Origin: Blastocystis hominis
Taxonomy: Eukaryota; Sar; Bigyra; Opalinata; Blastocystidae
DNA length: 64,000 nucleotides
Assembly: GCF_000151665.1 (NCBI RefSeq)
Contig: NW_013171826.1
Span: forward strand, 2,501-66,500
Direction: 5' to 3'
Part shown: piece by piece, positions 46,036 through 55,465 of the stretch
How positions within the stretch are numbered: the first letter of the stretch is position 1
Layout: the number at the start of each line of letters is the position of its first letter
Notes under the pieces: model-generated
The model's input: only the letters and a program-made list of their open reading frames with translations
The model's database searches: none
Told to the model about the DNA's origin: nothing
Position numbers and translations under genes: made by a program

Positions 46036-49000
46036 ATGCACTACTCCATGCTTATTCAAGGCTCACCCACCAACGGCTCATTCACTTGGATCAACCCCTA
46101 CAAGTACAAGAATCCTTACATCACTTCTATGACTGTCCTGTTTCGACCCAAGGATGCCCAAGCTATGTTCAACAACGTTGACACGACGAATGTGATTACT
46201 AACAGCAATAACGAGACTGTGACAATCCCTGGGCGTTAATAACGAAAGTCGGGTGATCAGTGAGATCATTGCCTTGCTCAATACCATGACCGATACTACA
46301 TTCTCGATATCTACTAACGCCTCGTCGTTCGGTTGTATCTGGATTCAATCTCCACACACAATTGATTTCACAGATGCACCTGACATTCGTGAGATCCTCG
46401 GCTTAGATGGACGAACGGTCATTCTACCTGCTTCGTTCAGTGGATCGAACGTGATTGATATCACGCGAAATCGCCAAGTGATCCAGGTCTACTCGACGAT
46501 CGTGCGATCATCGGACTTGAAGATTGCCAACCAGAACAACAACCTGCTCACCACGATGATCATTGACGATCCAACGGCTGACTACGTGCGAACTGTGGAA
46601 GACGTGTGCATTCCAATGATCACTCGGTTTGATCAATTGATGTTCGTCTTCCGCGATATGGATGGCAAGATGATGCGATTGAACGGCGAATTCGAACTCC
46701 AGTTGACGATTGAGGATGTGTACGAGCAAAGTGAAAATAGCGTCACTTCCGCTAATCAGTTCTCCATGATCGAAGTGTTCGGTAATACCACCAAGAAGGA
46801 AGTGAAGCTGGACAATCCTCTCTCGTTCGATCAATGCTACATCTCGTCTGTGTCGTTGTATACGGATTTCGTGTTGCACAACGTGCCGACTGATCAAGTG
46901 GTGCTAATCAATGCTGGCGCTACGATTCAAGAGATCGCGATACCACGCGGTGCATACGACATCGAAACGATCATTGCAAAGCTGAATGCAAGTGATGCCC
47001 TGTTCGAATTGGTGTATAGCGGTGAGAATGCGTTCCACATCACGGTAGATCACTTCTACATGATCGATTTCACGAATGCACCAGAGATCAGGTCGATCCT
47101 TGGATTCGAATCGGACATCTTGGTGAAAGGAGTGGACAACCCGAAGCGCTACTACCTGTCTTCCTCGTGTAATCAAGTGGTTGTTACTGATGACAGGGAA
47201 TCGCACATGTTGATATTGCCTGTCGGTTATTACACGTTCAGCGAGTTCATCGAGGCTGTCGGTGCTGAAATGGTGAAAGTGCTTCCACTCACATCCATGA
47301 CGATCGAGGATGATCATGTTCGCTTCAATGTCCAAGCAGACGGGTGGTATTTCGATCGATCCAGTGTTGACACGACGATCAATGGTTTTGGTTGGACTCC
47401 ATGGTTCAAATTGGCATCAACGGTACGCAATCTGTGCATCGAACGACCAGTGGAAACTTCGTTCAACCCTGAAAGCGATTTACCACCTGATATGACGAAT
47501 GATCAAGGTATTGGTGGTCATGCATACCTCGATCCATGCTATGTCGAGTATGACTGGCAATTGCGCACGAATACATCCTTCTTCATACTGAAGCCACAAG
47601 TGACGTACACGATGACGAATAGTGATGGTTCATTGTTCGATTCTGGCACATTCTACTTAACGGAAGACACGGAAACACTGATGTCATTGGAAACACTCAG
47701 GAACTCGTGCTTATCACAGTTGAATGCGAAATATCAACAGGCACGTGATATCACATCATCGCACCAGGAAGCCATTGCATGGACTGGTGGCAAAGCAGAC
47801 GATAGAGTAACATGGACTGCGAAAGCTTACGCGCCTGATCTCGAGTTTGACATGACAGCTGAGAACATGAATGTGCCCATAACGATTAACGAGGATAAGC
47901 GAGGTGGCTCATTCGGACCATTGTACTCCAAGGACAGTGTGTACAACGATAGTGTCTGGGTTGATACCACACATCTCGTCCTTGGACTCGAAGGTTACGA
48001 CAAGACAGTGGATGTAACAATCGCACGAGGATCATACAGTGCTTTGAAGATCGCGCAGATGGTTGCTAATGGTTTCAATGCAATCGATGGATATCGGATA
48101 TTTGAACGAGTGGTGAATGGTGGTCTGGTATACATAGGTCCTCGAAGTAATGATCATCCTTCGATGCTAGTCATATCCAATGACAACCCATACTTGCCAT
48201 TGAAACCAGGATTGACTCGTAGAATCGATTTCACCTTTCATCGCAATTACTACATCAGGATGCCCGAGTTGACATCACCATACGAGTTTGCGATGGCAAA
48301 CATCGATGGTCTGAATGTGACGAATATGATCAAAGGTAGTACATATTCCGATCGTGCTGTGTCGATCGAATTCATACAACCGACACGTGTTACGTATGTG
48401 AGGAATGATGAAGTTGTTGTTCCATCATTGGCTACCTTCGTTGACTGGGAACAATCTGAGTCGTACACGGCTAACACGACGATACGCTTCCCGTATGGCG
48501 TGATGACACTGGACGATAGTGCTGCTGAGACTGATATCACGTACACGGATGACGTTCAGACATTCACGTGGACCATACCATCACGGTTGACACAGGCTGA
48601 CATGATATGGCACATGAACCAATGTTTTGACTCGGCTGTACTTGACATACGATGGAAAGCTGAGTCAGATGGGTACTACATTCACGCGGACTACGTGTTC
48701 TCGTTGAGTGGCAACCTTGGCACGATCATTCCCGCTTCAGGATCGCAATCGCATACATGGCGTATCCCTTTCGACGATGGTGTGTACTATGCCAACTATG
48801 GTCCAATGGTTGCCGAGTATCCTGTCGATATCACGAACGGTCTATCGAACATACAGCTGTATTGCAACATCGTGAAAAGCAAGACGATACCACTGCTTGC
48901 GAATGTCCCGATGGACAGCTTGTACAAGAATTACTTCTACAAGAATCGCATGTTGGTACCATGTTCTGAATTGCTTGATCGCATCGTGTACGAATTGAAG

Positions 49001-49084
49001 GACGAAAATGGTGACCCGCTATCGTTCATTGGGAACGTGTACCTGCTGATCGGCTTCACTGTTTCAGGAGGAAATAATAAATGA
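46036..49084 (+). pseudogene. Multi-module capsid/spike protein homologue, disrupted near start
   Basis: Homologue of the 1034-aa protein. After 67 codons a replacement at about 46231-46254 introduces TAA and a shift: 24 bases including CGTTAATAACG stand where A has 14. The frame resumes at 46253 and is open to 49084. The rest keeps the module signatures. Residues corresponding to 505-760 of A (about 47521-48250) are strongly diverged. It lacks both hairpin insertions of A. Confidence 0.82.
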
Positions 49085-49413
49085 ATCTAGTGTTCAACAT
49101 TGCTCGAACATACGAACATGAATTCACAAGTAACAATCTCATCAAAAGCGACATGGTGATCGACAGAGTGACTATGAAAGGAGAATCGCCTGGCACCTGC
49201 CTTGTCCTTGATCGAGTGAACAACATGCAAGAACGACGACAGTCTCCGTTGGTTGTATTGAACCAACAGTACACGGAGAATGCACACATGAACGTCGTGG
49301 TACCCAAAAGTCGCAAATGGTCATTCTCGTTGACCGATAAGACCGGTGCAACGATTGCCTTACCAATGCCGATTACAGTGTGCATTCACTTCCATGTTCT
49401 ACACAATAAATGA
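49081..49413 (+). CDS. Small capsid module protein, copy C (110 aa)
   Basis: Intact, nearly identical to 7883-8215, with the same ATGA overlaps at both ends. One visible change is NQQY for NEEY near residue 62. Confidence 0.7.
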   Translation: MNLVFNIARTYEHEFTSNNLIKSDMVIDRVTMKGESPGTCLVLDRVNNMQERRQSPLVVLNQQYTENAHMNVVVPKSRKWSFSLTDKTGATIALPMPITVCIHFHVLHNK

Positions 49414-50111
49414 GTCATAATCGTGCACTACCGGTGAGTGTTATTAACCACAATACAGTAATTCCGAAGAACAACGAACGATACCATGAAACGTTCAATA
49501 CAGTGATCATGCCTCGTGACCTTGTGTACAAGATCACTTCGATTACGTGCAAGATCGATACGACATCTCTCTGGAACATTCGTGCAATGAATGTGGTGAA
49601 GGTTCAGATGTTGTCAGGGTATGAAATGGTCTACAACGTCGGTCCTGGCTACTACTCGATCACCGAGTTGTGCCGTGCGATAGCCGATTCCATCCAGGTA
49701 GACGATGTCAACCGAGCATACTTGAACAGTGACGTGGCGACCGCTGTTGACCTTAGTGGCGCACCTGATTACACGAGTATCCTCAAGTTGGAAGGTGTGG
49801 TAGGAGGTAGCAACGTTGCTGCCTCAGAGCCATACGACATCACGAATGGCATGAGTGTGATCCAAGTGTACAGTAGTATCAATGCGCAGACATTCGGCCT
49901 GAAGAGTCCGCTGATCGATAACCTGATTCATGTATCGATGGGACTGAACAACATGATCACCTGGGACAACCTATCGATCGATGTGATTGAACAATCGAAC
50001 CTGGACTACATTGATTGGGTACTGACGGACGCGAATGACCGTCCGATCTCATTGAATTCGAATGTCTACATCTCATTCACGATTTCGTGCTATTCAAAAG
50101 AGCCAAAGTAA
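49410..50111 (+). CDS. Single-module capsid paralogue, copy C (233 aa)
   Basis: Intact. It keeps GPGYYSITELCRAIADSI and the NDRPISLNSNVYISF end; the short variable loop reads VVGGSNVAASE. The stop TAA abuts the next ATG (TAAATGG) with no spacer. Confidence 0.72.
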   Translation: MSHNRALPVSVINHNTVIPKNNERYHETFNTVIMPRDLVYKITSITCKIDTTSLWNIRAMNVVKVQMLSGYEMVYNVGPGYYSITELCRAIADSIQVDDVNRAYLNSDVATAVDLSGAPDYTSILKLEGVVGGSNVAASEPYDITNGMSVIQVYSSINAQTFGLKSPLIDNLIHVSMGLNNMITWDNLSIDVIEQSNLDYIDWVLTDANDRPISLNSNVYISFTISCYSKEPK

Positions 50112-52619
50112 ATGGATGAATACGTTGCTACAATTCCGATCATTCGATTCAAACCACACAAAGTGAAGTCGAGAAACATGATGGACAAGATGTTGAATCG
50201 ATATTTCGATAAAGTCGTTGAAAGTGAATTCAATCAACAGCGAATGAGGAGCGAACAATGGCGACAGAAGCGAACCTTGTTTGATTCGTACATGAATCTT
50301 TCACCTGCTGAACGTCGTCGTGTATCCGTCTCTGACATGCGTGGATATCAAATGCAGCGAATTGACGATGAGAACGTGCTGTTGTACTCATTCGAGGACA
50401 ACGTGGTCTACAATGCTAAAATTGGCAATAAGTTCAACAAGATCGTTGTTCAGTCTGTGAATCACAAGTTATCTGATATGGAGAAACGAGCTATCTTTGA
50501 TAATCCATTTGGATATGAGCCAGTATCACCCTATCGTATCCGCTACCAGAGATCACAGGTTGGCGATGCACAAATCGTGAATATAACTGGTGATCTTGGA
50601 GCCAGCATCAACGAAATGAAGAATGCTGCTGAAACCATATCGAATGCAGCTCAACAGATGGGAGAAAGTATCAACACATTTACTCAACAGACTGCAATAA
50701 TTCATAATGATTTTTCTGGCTTGCGAGACGATGTGACAGCACAAGGTGATCCAGAGCGAACATTCATGTTGTGGAATGAAGATAATACTACGGTATATGT
50801 TCCTGGTAAGACGCACAAAGTGAAACGAGGTAAACAGCCATACGATGATTTGGTATCTGCAGGTTATGTTGAACGTGGTCGATGGATGGTCAAACCCGAA
50901 GTACAACCTGTGAATGTGACGAATCAGATCGTACAAAAGATGGATGTGAAGCCCATTATCGCCAAGTTGAATCAAGTGATTAGAGTGATGAACAGCTTTG
51001 ATATCCAGGTGAACCTTGTCAATATTTATAATGCAATAGCTTATGTAGCACAACGAATCAATTTCCTGGAAGAAGATAAGGACAAGGGTTATCCTAAGAT
51101 GTTAGAATTGTTGGAAGGTGTACAAACAAAATTGACAAATACGAACGATGGAATCAAGTTGTTAAGTGAGAATTATGCTAAAGTGGTAGAAAGCATTGCT
51201 ACAGGAGATGAAAAGTTGTCGAAGGAAATTGGTGACTTGGTAAATCAACAGAAAGCGGTGATTGAGGAGAGTAATAGATATCTGCAAGGAGTCGAAGCTC
51301 GTCTCCAAGGAATTGAAAACAAACCTGATCCTCCTGCAATTGCTGATATCCAAGCATTGATTCCAACCCAAAGTGAAATGCGAATCGATGATTTGATGGA
51401 CTTCATGAAGAATCAGTACGATGATTTCTTGAAACAGTGGCTTGAGCGAAATAGCTTCATTCAGAAATTCGTATCTGGTGAGTTGGCAAAAGCATATGAC
51501 GAAATCAACAAACGGTTGGTTGAATCATTCAATCGTTTCGCACCTATGTTTAGAAATATTTCTAATAGAATAGCGCTTATGAATATGAAACTGGTAACTC
51601 TTGGTAAAGTTGTTAAAGAAGAGGGAAAGACAACTAGGCAGCAATTATTGGATGACACGAATGCTCTGGGTGAAGATATAGATACTGCGAATAAACATTT
51701 GTTAGCTCTTGAAAACGGACAGACTCAAACTAACAACCTATTAACAAATGTTGGTAATACAGTTGTTCAAACTGATCAGAAGCTTACTGCATTGGGTAAT
51801 CAACTTGAAAACGGACAGACTCAAACTAACAACCTATTAACAAATGTTGGTAATGCAGTTGTTGATGGACATGCTCAAACTGATCAAAAGCTTACTGCAT
51901 TGGGTAATCAACTTGAAAACGGACAGACTCAAACTAACAACCTGTTGACAGATGTTGGTAATGCAGTTGTTGATGGACATGCTCAAACTGGTCAGCTGAT
52001 TACTACAATGAGTAATCAATTTGCTGATACTCAGCTGTCCCGGGAACAATTATATCAACAATTGTATCAGCAGAATATGAGAGGAATCCAGAACTTAATG
52101 GATGCCATTTGGCAATCATATGAATATTTCCGGAATCAGCCACAAATTCAACCTGTGATTGTACTGAACGACCGTCAACCTGAAAGTGTAAATGCTAGTT
52201 TCACACCTCAAGCAATCGATCAAGTGAATCGAGCTGCAGCCTTGATTGACGCGTATGAAAGTAAAGATTCTAATGACACCAAGGAAAGTTGGGAAAACGA
52301 TGATACTCGAGAAGATTTCATTGCTTTCTCAAGTTTGCTTGCTCGCAATTTCAACAATCCTGTTTTCGCTCAATTTGCAAATGACCTTGGATTCTCACGT
52401 CTCTTCAGGGCTTATCGTGATCGAAATGAAGACTCCGAACTGATGAGTTTCTTCATACGAGTAGCTAATAGTAAGGATCTAACTCCTGATTATTTGGACT
52501 ACATGAAAAACAAGATCAAACGGTTTGCCGTCAATGTAGATCAACAATTCGAGCAATATCTGCAAAATACGTACAACACGATCAAGGATATGTTCATTAC
52601 ACAGGGTTTCAATGGCTAA
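50112..52619 (+). CDS. Coiled-coil protein, copy C (835 aa)
   Basis: Intact and longer than in A because of extra short repeats: LENGQTQTNNLLTNVGN occurs three times with TDQKLTALGNQ linkers around residues 540-640. The N-terminal 130 and C-terminal 200 residues are almost the same as in A; residues about 190-260 and 335-380 vary. Confidence 0.62.
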   Translation: MDEYVATIPIIRFKPHKVKSRNMMDKMLNRYFDKVVESEFNQQRMRSEQWRQKRTLFDSYMNLSPAERRRVSVSDMRGYQMQRIDDENVLLYSFEDNVVYNAKIGNKFNKIVVQSVNHKLSDMEKRAIFDNPFGYEPVSPYRIRYQRSQVGDAQIVNITGDLGASINEMKNAAETISNAAQQMGESINTFTQQTAIIHNDFSGLRDDVTAQGDPERTFMLWNEDNTTVYVPGKTHKVKRGKQPYDDLVSAGYVERGRWMVKPEVQPVNVTNQIVQKMDVKPIIAKLNQVIRVMNSFDIQVNLVNIYNAIAYVAQRINFLEEDKDKGYPKMLELLEGVQTKLTNTNDGIKLLSENYAKVVESIATGDEKLSKEIGDLVNQQKAVIEESNRYLQGVEARLQGIENKPDPPAIADIQALIPTQSEMRIDDLMDFMKNQYDDFLKQWLERNSFIQKFVSGELAKAYDEINKRLVESFNRFAPMFRNISNRIALMNMKLVTLGKVVKEEGKTTRQQLLDDTNALGEDIDTANKHLLALENGQTQTNNLLTNVGNTVVQTDQKLTALGNQLENGQTQTNNLLTNVGNAVVDGHAQTDQKLTALGNQLENGQTQTNNLLTDVGNAVVDGHAQTGQLITTMSNQFADTQLSREQLYQQLYQQNMRGIQNLMDAIWQSYEYFRNQPQIQPVIVLNDRQPESVNASFTPQAIDQVNRAAALIDAYESKDSNDTKESWENDDTREDFIAFSSLLARNFNNPVFAQFANDLGFSRLFRAYRDRNEDSELMSFFIRVANSKDLTPDYLDYMKNKIKRFAVNVDQQFEQYLQNTYNTIKDMFITQGFNG

Positions 52620-52659
52620 TGAATATATCTTTGATCTTCTTTTCACTTTGATCTCATAA

Positions 52660-53805
52660 ATGGCAATTCCATTCACTGTTGATATATCTGCTTTCTATGG
52701 CGAACCCGATTTCCGAGAACAGGATAGTGGAACGATTGTGGATCGACGCAAGACATTGAATCTACACAAGGAACTCGAAGCACCAGTGCAATCAAAGCGA
52801 TCACGAAAGCGAACACCAAAACGAGCTAGTAAGACGAAGGGGGCGATGTACATCGCCCCGGGAGACCATCGGTCTCCCACGAAAACAGCTGGTGCTATTG
52901 CTTTCAATGGGGCGAGCAAGGACACCGGTGGAGCCATTGCTTTCAATGGGGCGACCAAGGACATTAACTCAGGAGGAGGTGCGGCAGGGGGAAGCACAGC
53001 TTCCCCCTCGGCGGAACTTCGTTCCGTCGGTGCATGTAAATCTAATGCTTCTGGTGGTGCCATTGGCTTCTCTTCGGACACAGGTGGCGCACTGGCATTC
53101 AATGAAGCGCAATTGATGAACGAGCTGACTGGTCTCAAGAAGGGCGGAGCACTTGGTACTCTTGCTGCCACGATCATCCCAGCACTCATTCAGATGGCTC
53201 CACAGATCATCTCGAGTCTCAAAGAGCTAGTGAAGGGTAAGGAGGGAGGTGCACTCAAATTCGGAGGAGCTTCTGCTGTGTTCCTCAATGGAATCAACCC
53301 TGGCGATTACGACGACGTGTTGAAGACCATGAAAGCCATCGAACGACAAAGTAAAAACATCGAAGTCCGAGGTGGAGCCTTGTACGCCGGTTCAAGTCGT
53401 GTTGGCACGTTCTTCAAGAATGCCTGGAACAAGATCAAAGGATGGTACGACAACAATGCCGACAAGTTGAAACCCATCACCGATATCCTGGTGAATGCTG
53501 GCACGAATGCCGCGAACAACGCGATCAACAAGGGTGTGAACTATGTATCCCAGAAGACAGGATCGGATACTGTGAAACAGATCGCGAACGTGGTGGGTGA
53601 CATGGCAAAGGGTACGGTGAGCGATATGGCAAACCAGATTCAGGGAAAGGAAAGCAAAGCCGGCACTGGGTACGACATTTCGGACCTCTCGGACGAGGTG
53701 AACGCAATGGCAGTCCCGGCGAAAAAAAAGAATCGCATCCTCACAGCCCTTCCACAGAACGAGAACAAGATAGAGAAGTCAGTGATCCGAAGGAGAGTCT
53801 ATTGA
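52660..53805 (+). CDS. pX/pVI-like minor capsid protein, copy C (381 aa)
   Basis: Intact. It has the same basic patch, hydrophobic helix and FFKNAWNKIKGWYDNNADKL segment. The linker carries the same two double hairpins as A (52840, 52987) plus an extra Gly/Ala unit (NGATKDINSGGGA), so it is longer. GG-Ala sites are retained. Confidence 0.65.
   Translation: MAIPFTVDISAFYGEPDFREQDSGTIVDRRKTLNLHKELEAPVQSKRSRKRTPKRASKTKGAMYIAPGDHRSPTKTAGAIAFNGASKDTGGAIAFNGATKDINSGGGAAGGSTASPSAELRSVGACKSNASGGAIGFSSDTGGALAFNEAQLMNELTGLKKGGALGTLAATIIPALIQMAPQIISSLKELVKGKEGGALKFGGASAVFLNGINPGDYDDVLKTMKAIERQSKNIEVRGGALYAGSSRVGTFFKNAWNKIKGWYDNNADKLKPITDILVNAGTNAANNAINKGVNYVSQKTGSDTVKQIANVVGDMAKGTVSDMANQIQGKESKAGTGYDISDLSDEVNAMAVPAKKKNRILTALPQNENKIEKSVIRRRVY
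52840..52878 (+). repeat. Double hairpin in pX/pVI-like linker, copy C
   Basis: Identical to 11626-11664. Confidence 0.87.
52987..53029 (+). repeat. Second double hairpin in pX/pVI-like linker, copy C
   Basis: As 11749-11791, but arm 2 has loop TTC and one stem mismatch. Confidence 0.85.
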
Positions 53806-53825
53806 GCCTCTACACCCACGGCTAC

Positions 53826-54215
53826 ATGAATGTGGATGCTGAACCAATGACTTTCGATGAAGTCCGTTCCTTGGCCAAGCAACTCGAGATACCCGACTTC
53901 GATGTGATGGAATTGGACAAGTACAAGAGACTGGTCAAAGAGTACAAAGAACCAGCGAATTGCATCATCTGGATACCCTTTGAAGACGGTGGTAAGCTCG
54001 GTCACTTTGTTTCTTGCTTCCGTGAAGACGATGGCACACTGAACTACCAGGACAGCTTTGGCGAGATGAATGACTTCCCGTTGACAGGTACGAACCGTGT
54101 GTTCCGTGTGAACAAAGTGAAATACCAGTCGATCTTTGCCAACAACTGTGGCTACTTGGCACTCCTTCACTTGTACACGCACGACGCTGTTGACCCAGCT
54201 ATCCAGAGGGTGTAA
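53826..54215 (+). CDS. PRO: Adenain-like protease, copy C (129 aa)
   Basis: Intact. LGHFVSCF, NYQDSFGE and YQSIFANNCGYLALL are present. A TTG-started extension to 53802 is possible, but ATG 53826 is common to all copies. It is followed by a nested hairpin element. Confidence 0.9.
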   Translation: MNVDAEPMTFDEVRSLAKQLEIPDFDVMELDKYKRLVKEYKEPANCIIWIPFEDGGKLGHFVSCFREDDGTLNYQDSFGEMNDFPLTGTNRVFRVNKVKYQSIFANNCGYLALLHLYTHDAVDPAIQRV

Positions 54216-54276
54216 GGGGAAGCGAAGCTTGGGAGGCAAAGCCTCCCAAGCTTCCCCGGGGGCACTACGTGTCCCC
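54216..54276 (+). repeat. Double hairpin with nested hairpin after protease, copy C
   Basis: Compared with 12954-12991, a 17-bp hairpin GGGAGGCAAAGCCTCCC (54231-54247) sits in arm 1 between two copies of AAGCTT (54225-54230 and 54248-54253). Confidence 0.9.
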
Positions 54277-54326
54277 TTCTGTAACTATTGTACTTAAAAG
54301 AGTTCAATACATAAATACAAATAGAA

Positions 54327-55382
54327 ATGAAATTCGAAGAGATTGATTTTTATGATTATAAGATTCGTATGTGCCTTGATAATGGTATTCGCATGTACCT
54401 TGTCTCTGATCTGCTTCGGCAGTACAACGAGAAGCACGGTACAAACAAGCGATTCAAGAAATATCTTGAGAATAAGCAAACCCAAGAACTGATCGAACAC
54501 ATGGCAAAAAGCGTAGGCTGGAATTCCAGCCTACGGTCTGAAGGTGAAAATAGTGCCAAAAACGGACAATCTACAGTAGGCTCAGATCTGAGCCTACTGT
54601 CAAACGAGGGTCTAGAGGGGCAATCTACGGTAGGCCCGAATTCGGGCCTACTGTCAAACGAGGGTCTAGAGGGGCAATCTACAGTAGGTCGGAATTCCGA
54701 CCTACCGTCAAATGGTACCCAAAACGGCAAGTTTGATATTTGCGACGTGATTCAGTATGTTACAACCCCTGAATTCAATGGTACAAACAAGGGTTACATA
54801 GTATGCGAAGAGTTACTTCACGCATGCCTCATGTGGACCGATCCTGCATTTGCCTGCGATGTGCTTAGATTCCTAACACGTCTTCGACAGGAGGACAATG
54901 ACTACCTTCGAAAGGTGAACGAAGAGCTGAGACGTGCGAATGAAGAGCTGACCCATGAGAACGAAGAGATGACCCATGCGAACAAGGAATTGAAGAATCG
55001 CCGTGTGCCAAATAAAGTAGGTCAACAATGGTACTTTTTCATAACGTACATTATCGTTGAAAATGATGATAATGTGCACATCTATTCACAACATGTTAAA
55101 TCAGATAAATGGAAGAGTACATGTTCCAAAATGGATAGAGAGGGACGTGTATGTGTGTATAGAGTGAAAGACATACCAAATGGTTTCACGTTCAAAGACG
55201 AGATCGATAAAATCCTTTTAGACTTGTGTAAGAAGTATGGTGGGAAAAAGGTACGTAAGACTCATTATACGATTCCAATGGATGTATGGGAAAAAGAGAG
55301 ATTTGACATTATTCCAGAAATAGAGAAAGAAGCAAAGCAGACTCGTGTTGGCCTTGGTTGGCGAAGTGACTTGGATGGTTAG
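54327..55382 (+). CDS. KilA-N protein with palindrome-array linker, copy C (351 aa)
   Basis: Same KilA-N domain and C-terminal domain as in A. The linker (residues about 62-135) is expanded by four perfect palindromes with GAATTC or AGATCT centres (54513-54705), all read through in frame as QSTVG/LLSNEGLEG-type units. The coiled coil also has one extra heptad-like unit (HENEEMTHANKEL). Absent from copy B. Confidence 0.8.
   Translation: MKFEEIDFYDYKIRMCLDNGIRMYLVSDLLRQYNEKHGTNKRFKKYLENKQTQELIEHMAKSVGWNSSLRSEGENSAKNGQSTVGSDLSLLSNEGLEGQSTVGPNSGLLSNEGLEGQSTVGRNSDLPSNGTQNGKFDICDVIQYVTTPEFNGTNKGYIVCEELLHACLMWTDPAFACDVLRFLTRLRQEDNDYLRKVNEELRRANEELTHENEEMTHANKELKNRRVPNKVGQQWYFFITYIIVENDDNVHIYSQHVKSDKWKSTCSKMDREGRVCVYRVKDIPNGFTFKDEIDKILLDLCKKYGGKKVRKTHYTIPMDVWEKERFDIIPEIEKEAKQTRVGLGWRSDLDG
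54513..54705 (+). repeat. Array of four perfect palindromes in KilA-N linker
   Basis: 54513-54534 (half site GTAGGCTGGAA), 54573-54600 (half site ACAGTAGGCTCAGA), 54630-54651 (half site GTAGGCCCGAA) and 54684-54705 (half site GTAGGTCGGAA). Each is its own reverse complement. The last two lie in a 54-bp tandem unit with TCAAACGAGGGTCTAGAGGG between them. Stem bases differ but remain paired, which points to compensated change or repeated insertion. Confidence 0.85.
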
Positions 55383-55416
55383 CCCAAAGTAAACATGGCG
55401 ACCTTTTTTACTTTGG

Positions 55417-55459
55417 AGGCGACAACGTCGCCTCGGGAGAGAAACATAGTTTCGCCCCT
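55417..55459 (+). repeat. Double hairpin with perfect CTTTGG duplication, copy C
   Basis: Arms AGGCGAC-AAC-GTCGCCT and GGGAGAGAAACATAGTTTCG; CTTTGG at 55411-55416 and 55460-55465. Confidence 0.9.
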
Positions 55460-55465
55460 CTTTGG

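Noticed and set aside
54231-54247. GC-rich hairpins as simple Rho-independent-type terminators
   Set aside because: They lie inside genes as often as between them, have no T-run, are doubled and nested, and are flanked by duplications.
54513-54705. Palindrome array as a CRISPR
   Set aside because: Only four units, self-complementary, inside a coding frame, with no constant repeat and unique spacers, and in a eukaryotic element.
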